This document shows positions 16,340-24,987 of a stretch of 59,835 bases of DNA, piece by piece. A program made the position numbers and the translations under genes. The stretch comes from a virus. The notes below the pieces were generated by a model, which was given only the letters and a program-made list of their open reading frames with translations, did no database searches and was not told the DNA's origin. The stretch is taken from the IMG/VR virus record IMGVR_UViG_3300037963_005433, positions 1-59,835 of that record. One strand, given 5' to 3'. Within the stretch, counting starts at the first letter, position 1. Every line of letters begins with the position of its first letter.

Positions 16340-16361
16340 CCCCGGGCAACCGGGGTTTTTT
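16340..16361 (+). terminator. Rho-independent terminator after head gene block
   Basis: Stem CCCCGG, loop GCAA, CCGGGG, followed by six T (16356-16361). It lies eight bases after the stop of the HhH gene. It separates the head block from a new unit that starts at the TATAAT at 16378. Confidence 0.9.
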
Positions 16362-16377
16362 ATTGATTACATCAATT

Positions 16378-16383
16378 TATAAT
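16378..16383 (+). promoter_or_regulatory. TATAAT element after terminator
   Basis: TATAAT lies 17 bases after the terminator and 22 bases before the GTG at 16406, with a GGAGG ribosome site between. The small inverted repeat TTGAT-TAC-ATCAA is immediately upstream (16363-16375). This is the best-supported promoter in the window because a terminator precedes it. Confidence 0.6.
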
Positions 16384-16405
16384 TGAATGACGCGGAGGCT
16401 TTGTA

Positions 16406-16867
16406 GTGCAGCTATCTGACTTTGATAAAAGTAGGGTCAGGTATCACCTGGGCTACTTTACAACTTCTGTCCCAGCGGGTGATTATGCCCGTTTGGAAGA
16501 AGCTATGAATACCATTCCGGATTCATTCTTCTACGACAAAATTACCATTCAGATTGGCCGCTGCGACACTGCAGAAAAGAAAACTGAAGTCGCTGATTCC
16601 CCTTCTACCAGAATTGAAACGATCCTGGGCGACGTGGATCGTACGATTAAGTCCAGCAATGCCAAGGAGGCGTTGAAGGTATGGGATGAGATTTACCTGT
16701 ACGAAACAAATCGTTTAGCAGGTATTCTTTACGTTCCTAATTACAAAGATCCTTTCCAGGCACGTTATCGCTACGAACGTTCTGGTGCGGAGTTTATTCA
16801 AGCATTACCTGGCCCAGCAGACACTGCTGTTGGTTCCAGGATTTATTTAAATGAGGTGTGGAGATAA
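16406..16867 (+). CDS. Putative head-tail connector/neck protein
   Basis: A 153-residue protein from GTG 16406 with a GGAGG site 11 bases upstream. It is helical with conserved-looking aromatic and Arg residues (SRVRYHLGYF near the start, LPGPADTAVGSRI near the end). I recall similar short proteins in cyanophages beside head and tail genes without assigned function. Its place as first gene after the head block, before a wall-degrading virion enzyme, suggests a connector. The stop overlaps the next ATG. Confidence 0.6.
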   Translation: MQLSDFDKSRVRYHLGYFTTSVPAGDYARLEEAMNTIPDSFFYDKITIQIGRCDTAEKKTEVADSPSTRIETILGDVDRTIKSSNAKEALKVWDEIYLYETNRLAGILYVPNYKDPFQARYRYERSGAEFIQALPGPADTAVGSRIYLNEVWR

Positions 16868-17541
16868 TGGCACAAATAGGTCAGTTATCGCCCACAGATC
16901 GGGCTGCTTTTTTACAAACCTCTAAAAACTTAGGTCTAAGCCCTTATGAATTTGGAGGTCTAGTCCAGTTGGAATCTAGGTTTCAACCAAACATCATAGG
17001 AGGAGCAGGAGATAATTATCGGGGCTTGATTCAGTTTGGTCCTGGAGCTAGGCAGGAAGTAGGGCTTCCTTCCAAGGACATGACTATTGCTGAGCAACTT
17101 CCGTATGTTGAACGTTATTTTCAACAACGGGGCTACCAACCAGGCATGGGAATTCAAAAAGCATATGCAACTGTTTTAGGCGGTAATCCGGACGCAAACA
17201 TCCATTACAAGGATGCGTTTGGAACCAGTGTTGCAAGTGCTGTTCCTCGGATGCAAGAAGGCGGAGATCTTTATAAAACAGCGCAACAAGTCTTAGGACC
17301 ATTAGAAGCCCAAAACTATGGAGGAGCAAGTGCTGCCGCTGGCGGCCTTGACATGAAAAGTGATGAAAGACAATCTAAGCCTGTTCGATCCTCTGTTGCT
17401 AGGGCTCTTCTTGGTCAATCTCTTGGTTTGGAAACTAAGCCGGAACTTACTAAGAAAAATTCGTTAGCAAACTCCTTACGGGACTCTGTACTTCAGTCAG
17501 TTCTTTCTAACGCCATGAATCCGTTTGGAGGAATGCTCTGA
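16867..17541 (+). CDS. Lytic transglycosylase-like virion enzyme
   Basis: A 224-residue protein. ATG 16867 overlaps the preceding stop (TAATG); GTG 16858 is an alternative. The segment LVQLESRFQPNIIGG (catalytic Glu about 36), then YRGLIQFGPGARQEVG, matches the goose-type/SLT lysozyme-like fold, in which the Glu cleaves the glycan and the GLxQF strand follows. The C-terminal 80 residues are a Ser/Lys-rich tail. Presence among tail genes suggests local wall opening during entry, distinct from the endolysin at 25605. Confidence 0.75.
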   Translation: MAQIGQLSPTDRAAFLQTSKNLGLSPYEFGGLVQLESRFQPNIIGGAGDNYRGLIQFGPGARQEVGLPSKDMTIAEQLPYVERYFQQRGYQPGMGIQKAYATVLGGNPDANIHYKDAFGTSVASAVPRMQEGGDLYKTAQQVLGPLEAQNYGGASAAAGGLDMKSDERQSKPVRSSVARALLGQSLGLETKPELTKKNSLANSLRDSVLQSVLSNAMNPFGGML

Positions 17542-17810
17542 TGTCTAAAACTCAAGACTTCTTAAACGAATACATGGAAGAATATATTTCTTCTATTCAA
17601 GGCCCTGGAGAAGCCATTAAAACGCAGATATCCAGTCCTGCCAGTATGAGTAAGGTTTTTAATTCTGTAAGCGAATTTAAAACCCAAAAAGCACCTAATG
17701 CTTTTGAAGACTTCTTGGTCCTACAAAAAAATCCTGAGGCATTAACGCAAAACATAGTGATGCAAAATTCACCAGGATTTGTTAATGCGATGGCTATGTT
17801 TGGTGGCTAA
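17541..17810 (+). CDS. Small hypothetical virion-block protein
   Basis: An 89-residue protein; ATG 17541 overlaps the previous TGA by one base. It is mostly helical with a Met/Phe-rich hydrophobic end (GFVNAMAMFGG) like that of the 57-residue protein at 3635 (LAGMMGNF). No family is recognised. A TATAAT site follows four bases after its stop. Confidence 0.6.
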   Translation: MSKTQDFLNEYMEEYISSIQGPGEAIKTQISSPASMSKVFNSVSEFKTQKAPNAFEDFLVLQKNPEALTQNIVMQNSPGFVNAMAMFGG

Positions 17811-17813
17811 CGC

Positions 17814-17819
17814 TATAAT
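17814..17819 (+). promoter_or_regulatory. TATAAT element before tail gene unit
   Basis: TATAAT occupies the 33-base gap between 17810 and the GTG at 17844. No clear -35 is visible. It matches the other isolated TATAAT sites in + strand gaps. Confidence 0.5.
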
Positions 17820-17843
17820 TAGAAAAAAGCAGCATAGTTAGAA

Positions 17844-18623
17844 GTGTCTAGTACCTCCACCAATAAACAGCCGCTTCTTGTTGACCGGCCTTTATTTGAT
17901 TCAGTTCGCGTAACTACACAGACTGTCGGCAGTGCATCTACCAACACGGTATTTGTACAGGGTGGTCAGGCACCGTCCATCCTGGTGGATATGGACGCTG
18001 CTTTAAGCGAAGATAACAATAACGGCGGTGTTGTTGAATCCATCACGATTACGCGCAACGATTATTATCGCGATGCAGACTACGTTGTTTCTAGTGGCAC
18101 ATCTGGCACTGTAGTTTCTGTACAAAGCGGACAGATCGTTCTTTTATTTGATACGGATGTGTTGACCAACGGCACTGCCAGTGGCTTTGGTTATTACACC
18201 TATACCGGAGCCGCAACACTTACCGGTGTAAACACCGCACTTAATTATTCAGGTGGCATTGCTTCAGGATTTACTTACCAAGGCGTTGGTTACGGTTATC
18301 AACCAGAAGTAACCTTTGTGTTCTACCACACCCGTGGAACCACTACACCGATTCCCGCATCCGGTGACTATAAAGTACTCTTCACCAAGCAAGTACCTGC
18401 TAACACGACGTCTGTTAATTGTTCAGATGTTATGCCTGAACTAGCTGTCCCAGTGGTATCAGCAGGTAACACCACTGGTCTGGGAAGCACTGCACCTCTC
18501 CGTAACAAAGGCATTTATTTAGAACGGGGTGATCGTATTTACGTTGGTGTTTTCCCTGACGGTCCCAATCCTTCTGGCTATACCCCTGGTGCTCACATCA
18601 GTGCGCAAGGCGGGTTCTTCTAA
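17844..18623 (+). CDS. Probable tail or virion beta-structured protein
   Basis: A 259-residue protein from GTG 17844. It is rich in Thr, Ser, Gly, Val and Tyr with alternating hydrophobic patterns typical of beta sandwiches. There are almost no helices or cysteines (one Cys, near residue 193). It is followed after two bases by another large virion protein. A tail-tube, nozzle or adaptor role is possible. Nothing more specific can be read. Confidence 0.6.
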   Translation: MSSTSTNKQPLLVDRPLFDSVRVTTQTVGSASTNTVFVQGGQAPSILVDMDAALSEDNNNGGVVESITITRNDYYRDADYVVSSGTSGTVVSVQSGQIVLLFDTDVLTNGTASGFGYYTYTGAATLTGVNTALNYSGGIASGFTYQGVGYGYQPEVTFVFYHTRGTTTPIPASGDYKVLFTKQVPANTTSVNCSDVMPELAVPVVSAGNTTGLGSTAPLRNKGIYLERGDRIYVGVFPDGPNPSGYTPGAHISAQGGFF

Positions 18624-18625
18624 AC

Positions 18626-20221
18626 ATGGCTAAAAGAAGCGGAAGTTCTTTCGGTTCTTTCAATAAAACACAAGACTTCAGTACAAATAGAGTACTGCCT
18701 ATCCGGACTGAGTTTTCTCAAGGCTCTGTTCCGGACTCTATTTATAGCGCCAACAGAGAATCTGCTTGGTCTAGATGGCGTAGAGGTTTTGAAATCTATG
18801 CCAATAGCCTGTATGACGAAGCGTATTCATATACCTTTAACTACCTTATTCCACTACCACCAGGAACAGTTTTACCTCCAGGTGTGAACCCGCCGCAAGT
18901 CCCCGGTATTTGCCAAGGATTTCCAACGAAAAACAAAGAACTTGGCATGCATTGGGCAGGTGTGCGTGTTGGTGGAAGCCTTAGGTTTGACAACTTACGA
19001 GGTGGTGGTGGCGTCACTGCTTCCATTAAAGCCGTGACGGAAGATGAAGATTTCTGGTATGTAGAACTGAACGGTGGTTGGGATGAAGATACACCATTGC
19101 CACCTCCTTTGTTTATTCCTCCTGTCGTTGTAGGAGGCAGAGAGATTGTTCCAAAACAATACCCAATCAACGGCGAAATCTTAGAAGATCGTGTTGTTGA
19201 GGTTGGTGGTGCTCCTATAACAGCAGCAACTATTGACCCCGCCACACAAAAACGATACGGCTATATTCAGGCAGTTTTAGTCGAAACAGACGAAGTAAAG
19301 GGAATTTTAAAGCTCCAAAAGCTTGGTTCTGTTGAAGCTACTCCGGACGGTGTGTTCCAAACACCAGCACGTGAAGACCCTCATGTTGGAAGATTTTTAA
19401 TTACAGGGACAAGATACTGTTGCTCTTGCCAAGATTTTTCAAGACGTGATTACTATTTCATGTCTCAGCTTGGTGCAACAAACAAAAAAGCTTTCCCTCG
19501 AACTAATGTTGCGACGCTGCGCCCTGGCCGGTTTGAAATCATGACCGGTACAGAAGGTAATGCAAACGCGGTTAACAATAATGCAATGACTAGCGCACAG
19601 CTGGATCGACAGATGGAAATTCGCGCACCATCTGCACAATACAATATCCCTCCACAAGTTACACCGAACAGCTCAACTGTCCGTGGAACTACCCGTGACA
19701 ACCCGGGGGTATTCCGGTCGTTTGGTGGACGTTACCTTCGCAATAACCCGTTGCCTTCATTGGAGGGAGCTGTTGCAGAAGGACCTCCTCTATACAGGGA
19801 TTATAAAACTGTCAAAAACGAAGACGGAAGTTTTACGATCACGGAGCTAACTGACTTCTGGACACCTTTGCTGGATGAGATGCGTTATTGCAAACACATC
19901 TATGCAATGAAGTTTGCTGAAAAAGTTTTTCCACCAGAACCTTCAGATCTTCCTGTCGCCATGGGAAGTATTGTTGAATGGGAACGTGATCTTGTTGAAA
20001 AAACAAACCGAGAGAACCAAACGGCTGCGTACGAATTGTCAGTTCGCGGTTTATCCAAAATGGATGTACCTCCATACAATTGCCAGGCACCAATGATGAT
20101 GCCAATGTTCCAAAAATTATTCAACGTTCCATCTACGTTTATTTTGATGGAGGGTTTTAGAATGTATGACAAGAATGGTAAAGAATACAATCCATCTGAA
20201 AACGAAGGACCGGCGACTTAA
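18626..20221 (+). CDS. Large putative tail/virion protein with CCxC motif
   Basis: A 531-residue protein from ATG 18626. The N-terminus is basic and aromatic (ESAWSRWRRGFEIYANS). A beta-rich middle carries Pro-rich loops. Around residue 265-275 there is a cysteine cluster (YCCSCQDFSRRDYYF) which could bind metal or make disulfides. C-terminal helices include KMDVPPYNCQAPMMM. No known family is recognised. Size and position suggest a main tail component such as a nozzle or hub. Confidence 0.65.
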   Translation: MAKRSGSSFGSFNKTQDFSTNRVLPIRTEFSQGSVPDSIYSANRESAWSRWRRGFEIYANSLYDEAYSYTFNYLIPLPPGTVLPPGVNPPQVPGICQGFPTKNKELGMHWAGVRVGGSLRFDNLRGGGGVTASIKAVTEDEDFWYVELNGGWDEDTPLPPPLFIPPVVVGGREIVPKQYPINGEILEDRVVEVGGAPITAATIDPATQKRYGYIQAVLVETDEVKGILKLQKLGSVEATPDGVFQTPAREDPHVGRFLITGTRYCCSCQDFSRRDYYFMSQLGATNKKAFPRTNVATLRPGRFEIMTGTEGNANAVNNNAMTSAQLDRQMEIRAPSAQYNIPPQVTPNSSTVRGTTRDNPGVFRSFGGRYLRNNPLPSLEGAVAEGPPLYRDYKTVKNEDGSFTITELTDFWTPLLDEMRYCKHIYAMKFAEKVFPPEPSDLPVAMGSIVEWERDLVEKTNRENQTAAYELSVRGLSKMDVPPYNCQAPMMMPMFQKLFNVPSTFILMEGFRMYDKNGKEYNPSENEGPAT

Positions 20222-20443
20222 ATGGCTGATTTTGGTGAGATTGTAGACGGTACGTTTGTACTTTCTCCAGAGCAAGTTGAAACACGTAAGTATGGCTTTA
20301 GTGATATTAAAGCCAGCGGTATCCCAACGATTTATCATGCTGGTGATGTTGTAAATCTTCCTTATACAACAGGGGAAACCTCAACCATTGAAGCGATTGG
20401 CTTGGCTTGGTCAGCTTTTTCAAGCGGGATAGGACCTGCTTAA
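20222..20443 (+). CDS. Small hypothetical tail-region protein
   Basis: A 73-residue protein whose ATG directly follows the TAA of the large gene, so translation is probably coupled. It looks like a small beta protein with a Gly/Thr-rich centre. No motif is recognised. The following 64 bases hold no gene and only AT-rich sequence. Confidence 0.6.
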   Translation: MADFGEIVDGTFVLSPEQVETRKYGFSDIKASGIPTIYHAGDVVNLPYTTGETSTIEAIGLAWSAFSSGIGPA

Positions 20444-20507
20444 AACTATTTTTGCGGATGAAGATCAAAGTTGATACGATTCAACTAAGACATCTTTAAT
20501 CATCTAC

Positions 20508-21167
20508 GTGAAAAAATTTCTTGCATCCGTTTTAGCAGTTGCTGCATTAACGACACCTGTTTTTGCTGGAGAAGAGAAAGTTAAAAGGTGGCGCAGCTTT
20601 GATTCTGTGGGCTGCATGATGCTGCGGGAATGCACTGAGGATGTAGAGCGGATAAAAACCTGGTCAGACCTAGGCCCAGAATACGCACTTGCAGGATCCG
20701 AACTAGACGGAATTATTGCAGCACTAGACAAAATCGGCGCAGGAATTTTTGTAGCCGATGAAAAATATTTTGCAATGAGGATGCGCGGTGTTTATGACGT
20801 TCGTTTAAACAACATCTTTTTGAACAAGTTCTACTTGGATCAGCCCACCAAGATGATTCAGGTCATTCGCCATGAAGCATGGCATACCGCACAAGACTGC
20901 ATGGCGGGAACTTTAGACAACACGTTTACAGCTTTGATTTTCCCCGAGGAAGATGTCCCTGACTGGATTCGTAGAGGAGCAGAGCGGACGTATCCAAAAA
21001 ACGTATTGCCTTTTGAAGCCGAGGCAATGTGGGCAATGTATGTAGAAGAGAAGACCAAAGACGCCTTAGAGGTTTGTGCGGGACCCCTGAAAATGTGGGA
21101 GCACTACACCCCTACCCCTTTAACAGGCGAGTGGCTGAAAGACAAGGGATTTATGAAGGAAGGTTAA
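20508..21167 (+). CDS. Exported HEXXH protein, possible zinc metallopeptidase
   Basis: A 219-residue protein from GTG 20508. Residues 1-20 are a typical signal peptide (KK, hydrophobic core, cleavage VFA|GEE), so the product would be exported to the periplasm. H122-E-A-W-H126 is an HEXXH zinc motif inside a helix (IRHEAWHTAQD). Four to five cysteines (36, 42, 131 and a later one) could form disulfides. A third zinc ligand may be among the downstream Glu residues (EAEAMWAMY). Possible roles are host envelope protein cleavage at lysis or exclusion. A virion location is also possible. Confidence 0.7.
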   Translation: MKKFLASVLAVAALTTPVFAGEEKVKRWRSFDSVGCMMLRECTEDVERIKTWSDLGPEYALAGSELDGIIAALDKIGAGIFVADEKYFAMRMRGVYDVRLNNIFLNKFYLDQPTKMIQVIRHEAWHTAQDCMAGTLDNTFTALIFPEEDVPDWIRRGAERTYPKNVLPFEAEAMWAMYVEEKTKDALEVCAGPLKMWEHYTPTPLTGEWLKDKGFMKEG

Positions 21168-21190
21168 AACAAAAGATTTGTTACTGATTG

Positions 21191-21224
21191 TATAATCTTA
21201 TTAAGTCTCATGGGACTTATTAAG
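21191..21224 (+). promoter_or_regulatory. TATAAT plus direct repeat upstream of recombinase-like gene
   Basis: TATAAT at 21191-21196 is followed by two copies of CTTATTAAG (21197-21205 and 21216-21224), 19 bases apart, i.e. nearly two helical turns. Between them a short hairpin is possible. The arrangement looks like a promoter with an operator. Confidence 0.5.
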
Positions 21225-21292
21225 GACTTCTGTACTCGCTCGCGGTTCCTGCTCCGGATGACTATTGTTCTGGGACACTAACCAATACAGTC

Positions 21293-21715
21293 ATGACACA
21301 TACCCCTCCCAACGACCAAACCATCGTTGATGAGTATTTTAAACTACGAACGAATCGAAGACGCAGCCGACTAGCTTGGCTGTTTGGTATGATTGCGACC
21401 TATGGCCTTACTCCAGACGCCCTAGAAGGCTTCTCTTGGGGGCCTGAGGCCTCGATCCACATACAAGGCAAACGCCGCCCTGTAAGCCCTGTACACCCTC
21501 AATGGGCTATAATTTTCAGGCTAAAAGAAGAGCAGCCCCGCAACTGGCAGGACTGCTTGCAATCTCTGTCTGAACAGTTGTACTGCGCAATGGCGTATCA
21601 AAAGGTAGGCGTAAACATCACCGACCTTCTGCTATCGCATCAACTGCGGAAACGTTTGTATCGATCCGTCAAGCGGCCTCGGAAAGTACTCCGACATCTT
21701 GCAAGTGTTTCTTGA
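21293..21715 (+). CDS. Short tyrosine-recombinase-like protein lacking catalytic residues
   Basis: A 140-residue protein from ATG 21293. The segment RLAWLFGMIATYGLTPDALEG, then HIQGKRRPVSPVHPQWAIIF, follows the start of the catalytic domain of cyanobacterial integrases (there: ATYGLRPHE, then a KTG-R-x-x-P-x-x-P-x-W strand). The usual first catalytic Arg is Thr40 here. SHQLRKR at 115-121 resembles the H-x-x-R box. No C-terminal nucleophilic Tyr is present. It is therefore a truncated or catalytically dead relative, perhaps a DNA-binding remnant. Its end overlaps the Xis-like gene. Confidence 0.5.
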   Translation: MTHTPPNDQTIVDEYFKLRTNRRRSRLAWLFGMIATYGLTPDALEGFSWGPEASIHIQGKRRPVSPVHPQWAIIFRLKEEQPRNWQDCLQSLSEQLYCAMAYQKVGVNITDLLLSHQLRKRLYRSVKRPRKVLRHLASVS

Positions 21716-21887
21716 CAGCAACAACGTTCCAGCGGTAGCTGTCACGCGAAAACGTGTTTGAAAAAGCTGCAAAGTGCGGCCCGAGCTTCAGTGTGCCGTC
21801 GTCGCGGTACTGAAAAAGAGTTTTGCGATCAAGGCCCAGGATTTCACCTGCCTTATTGGCAGATACCCATGAAGACTTGGAAGCCAT
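21669..21887 (-). CDS. Excisionase/MerR-like HTH protein
   Basis: A 72-residue protein read from ATG 21887 on the minus strand. Residues 8-33 (VSANKAGEILGLDRKTLFQY, then RDDGTL) form a winged HTH of the excisionase/HTH_17 kind: an N-terminal helix, recognition helix and wing. The C-terminal YRWNVVAVKKHL is also typical. It is the only minus-strand gene in the first 26 kb and overlaps the recombinase-like gene by 47 bases tail to tail. Together they look like an integration or excision control pair. Confidence 0.65.
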   Translation of the reverse strand: MASKSSWVSANKAGEILGLDRKTLFQYRDDGTLKLGPHFAAFSNTFSRDSYRWNVVAVKKHLQDVGVLSEAA

Positions 21888-22021
21888 GCTGTGTGAGGCG
21901 TGGATACTTCATCACGGTATAAACCCTTACTGAGGTGTCAAGCGACTTCAGAAAGTCTTTATCTGTTTGTTTTGAAGTGTAAATATCTACTCGTAGAATT
22001 AATTAACGGCAACTAAAGAGT

Positions 22022-22393
22022 ATGTTCAATTGTGAACAGGATCCCCTTTCCCTGCTCATTGAAATCACTCCAAAGTTAGCGAAACGACGTTATCGACAAT
22101 CAATATACGAAGCCTGGGACCACTGCTGTGGATACTGTGGCGAAGAAGCAACAAGTTTAGATCACATCGTACCAAGGTTTAAATCCGGCTCAAACAACAG
22201 GAACAATCTGGTTCCGGCCTGTCGTCGCTGTAACCAGAACAAAGCTTCCCACGATATGGAGGAATGGTACCGGAAACAGGCTTATTTCTGTCCTGACCGA
22301 CTAGCCAAAATCGTTACATGGCAAGAACAGGAGGTTATCGACATCTTTGTTTATAATAATGAGATTGAGTCGATAAACCTGGCGGCAGGATAG
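22022..22393 (+). CDS. HNH endonuclease
   Basis: A 123-residue protein from ATG 22022. C36-G-Y-C39, TSLDHIVPRFKSG (D47-H48), NNLVPACRRCNQNK (C67, C70, N71, K74) give a complete zinc-ribbon HNH core. It could be a homing endonuclease or a packaging-associated HNH. It lies between the recombinase/Xis pair and the large internal protein, which points to a mobile insertion. Its stop overlaps the next GTG. The gap 21888-22021 before it holds a small inverted repeat (TCTAC-TC-GTAGA, 21986-21997) and no gene. Confidence 0.85.
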   Translation: MFNCEQDPLSLLIEITPKLAKRRYRQSIYEAWDHCCGYCGEEATSLDHIVPRFKSGSNNRNNLVPACRRCNQNKASHDMEEWYRKQAYFCPDRLAKIVTWQEQEVIDIFVYNNEIESINLAAG

Positions 22394-24987
22394 TGGGTCT
22401 TTATTACGATAGCTCCAAAGGATGGAAGCTTAAAAACGAAAAAACCAACTACAAAACCGACTATCGGACTAATTATCCTACGGACCTAACAAAAAAAGAA
22501 AAATATAAAGTAGAAAAGTGTAGTGGATGGTGGATTTTCAAGCGTTGCTGGAAAGAAACAAGAACCAGAACGGTTCCCGATACGAAGAAAAACCGGGAAA
22601 ACACAATAAAAAACAGTACAAACAAAAAAAATAATAAAGAGAATAAAGCGTTAAATAAAAAAAATACTGCACTTAACGATGCCTATAAAACTACTTTGTC
22701 AGCTGCCAATAGCACGAAAGGTGGTGACTATGTAAAAAAACGGGCGCTAATTCGTAAGGTTGGAGGGGTCGATAAAAAAGTCCTCAACAAACTAGAAGAT
22801 AGCTATAAAGATTTTTACCGAAAAGAAAAGCTAAAAACTTGGGATGTCAGTAAAGGAGCAAAACCTCCTTATGGAACTTTTGATCCAAAATATTATGGGA
22901 AAACAAACCCCACTGTTGCAGAAGCTTGGAAAGCCGCAGTTGCAGACGATGACATTGATATCACCGAACGGTATGGAAGCAGTGGTGGGTACTATTTAGG
23001 CCATTACACAAATCAAGGCAAAGCTGCGGGCAATCGTGGCAATGCTGCAGAAGAACTTACCGCTGCCAATATTTATTCCGAAAAGCCGACTGATAAAGAT
23101 TTTGAAGACATCCGTACACTTCAGCTTGGTGTAGACACTGGTTCGCAAACTGATCGTCTGTTGCGCGTGCCCGAAGTTGCCGCTCAATGGGAAAAAGCAA
23201 AACGAGATGATCCTTATTGGGAAAAGCTAGCGAAAGAAAACTTTTTAGATGTTACTAAAAAGGATGATTTTGTTGCGTTATTCCGCTTGTCCCAACGCCA
23301 AGAAGATAAAGACGTTAAGTTTAAATATGCGATGGAGGCCGGTCAACCTACTGGCATTACTGACTTAGAAGACGCGATATCCACTGCCGTCGGCTCTAAA
23401 GCCATAGTTGATGTTAAAAAGTTTGGTGCGTTAACTCAAGATGTTTTAAAACAGACAATTGCGGAAATGAATAAAGCACGCCAGCAAGAACAAATGCTGG
23501 ATCTCTATAAAGGTTTTAGTGGCTTTAGTGAAATTACCGGTATCAATCAAACACTAACTGAAAGTATCTTGGGGGATACAGGCGTTGGCGGTATCCTGTC
23601 TTTCACTGGCGGCGGCAAGGCAGAGGAATCCTTGGAGAAAAGTCTGCAAAACATTACTGGTGTAAAGAACGAAGCTACATATAACTGGCAACAGTGGTTT
23701 GATAACACCTTAAAAGAACGTTATCAAGATGACCTAGAACTTGGATATACAGTAGATAATGCAGAAGAAAAAATTAAAATTGAAGGTGATTTTGCACGTC
23801 AATTTATTGATGATTATTTGAATCCTCGTTTTAATACTTCCCGTTCTATGGACGAGTTTGTTGAGTATCTCGACGTTCGTCAAGAAGAACAGAATCCTTT
23901 CCAAACACAAGATATTGTCAACGCTACTTCTCAGGTTGCAGATATTCGTGCCCGTAAATATCTTGATGACCTCCGTGGAGAAAGCGCACGTGGCTTTGAT
24001 CCAACGTTCTATTTTAATCCCACAGGGGATGCTGGTAGAGCTACACGATATGCAGAACAGTCAAAAATTGTTAATGAGGATTGGGAAAAGTTCCAGAAAA
24101 AAGATCCATATTGGACACAGCAAGCTTATCGCTTTGGTGTTGGACCTAATGATAAAGAAGGATTTGCCAGAATGCATTTCCAACTGGTAGGACAGAACTT
24201 TAAAGATAAGGACGGAGATCCAGCTCCATTCGATCCCGCAGAAGATATTGTGAACGCTTCGAAGGTCAAGGATGAAATCTATAAAAATATTCTTCCTGCT
24301 TTGGAAAAAGAAGCTCTTGAACAAGGATCAGTCTTTGGGCAATTTGTCACTCCAGAAGAATTTGCTGACGAAGTTATAAAAGGATTAGACCCAGAAAATC
24401 AGGAGGAGTATGAAAAGGTACTGAAGCAATACGGACTTGACGACTTCGCTGGAAGTATTGAGGAACTAAAAGATTACATTGTCGAAACTTTACGCACCGG
24501 TTCTGCTCAACAGATCCGTGAAAATATTAAATATCTAAACGAAAAACGACAGGACCCAACACAAGCAAAACTTGGCATTACTTACATTGATCGTCCCGAA
24601 GATTTCAAAAATGAACAAGCTAAGCCTGACACTGAATTATATAAAGTTTTTCAGAAGGCAGGCTACCAGGGCACAGAAGATGACTTCTATACCAAGTTTT
24701 TCCCTGATTTAGAACGTTCAGAGCAAAAACTGTTAACCGTAGGAGGCCGTGATGAAGCCTTGAAAACCACTAACCTTGACTTCAGTGACCCGTTTGCATC
24801 CCTTGGCACAATTCAAAGTTTCTTTGATGCAGACGAAGCGGATCAACAAGACTCCGATAGGGATACAACTAAAAAAGATAAAAGTTACTTCAACTTAAAC
24901 TTAGATGATGACGATGATGAGGATTACAAGTCCAAGCGTGGACAAGAGATCCTCGGAGAATTTACCTCGATGTTTAAAGGTTTCTGA
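22393..24987 (+). CDS. Large internal virion protein candidate (864 aa)
   Basis: GTG 22393 overlaps the HNH stop. The N-terminal 130 residues are extremely basic (Lys/Asn/Thr) with one Cys-Trp-rich patch (CSGWWIFKRCW). The rest is a long, mainly helical, charged protein in which a module recurs: YYFNPTGD/KYYGKTNP, WEKAKRDDPYW/WEKFQKKDPYW, and a VAD/IVN segment, suggesting an internal duplication of about 320 residues (about 165-300 and 530-640). The C-terminus is acidic (DDDDDED). Such large helical proteins are common ejection proteins of short-tailed phages. No enzymatic motif is seen. Confidence 0.7.
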   Translation: MGLYYDSSKGWKLKNEKTNYKTDYRTNYPTDLTKKEKYKVEKCSGWWIFKRCWKETRTRTVPDTKKNRENTIKNSTNKKNNKENKALNKKNTALNDAYKTTLSAANSTKGGDYVKKRALIRKVGGVDKKVLNKLEDSYKDFYRKEKLKTWDVSKGAKPPYGTFDPKYYGKTNPTVAEAWKAAVADDDIDITERYGSSGGYYLGHYTNQGKAAGNRGNAAEELTAANIYSEKPTDKDFEDIRTLQLGVDTGSQTDRLLRVPEVAAQWEKAKRDDPYWEKLAKENFLDVTKKDDFVALFRLSQRQEDKDVKFKYAMEAGQPTGITDLEDAISTAVGSKAIVDVKKFGALTQDVLKQTIAEMNKARQQEQMLDLYKGFSGFSEITGINQTLTESILGDTGVGGILSFTGGGKAEESLEKSLQNITGVKNEATYNWQQWFDNTLKERYQDDLELGYTVDNAEEKIKIEGDFARQFIDDYLNPRFNTSRSMDEFVEYLDVRQEEQNPFQTQDIVNATSQVADIRARKYLDDLRGESARGFDPTFYFNPTGDAGRATRYAEQSKIVNEDWEKFQKKDPYWTQQAYRFGVGPNDKEGFARMHFQLVGQNFKDKDGDPAPFDPAEDIVNASKVKDEIYKNILPALEKEALEQGSVFGQFVTPEEFADEVIKGLDPENQEEYEKVLKQYGLDDFAGSIEELKDYIVETLRTGSAQQIRENIKYLNEKRQDPTQAKLGITYIDRPEDFKNEQAKPDTELYKVFQKAGYQGTEDDFYTKFFPDLERSEQKLLTVGGRDEALKTTNLDFSDPFASLGTIQSFFDADEADQQDSDRDTTKKDKSYFNLNLDDDDDEDYKSKRGQEILGEFTSMFKGF

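Noticed and set aside
21168-21292. A tRNA gene or attachment site next to the recombinase-like gene.
   Set aside because: No cloverleaf with a T-arm GTTCRAnnC could be made; only a short hairpin and direct repeats are visible.
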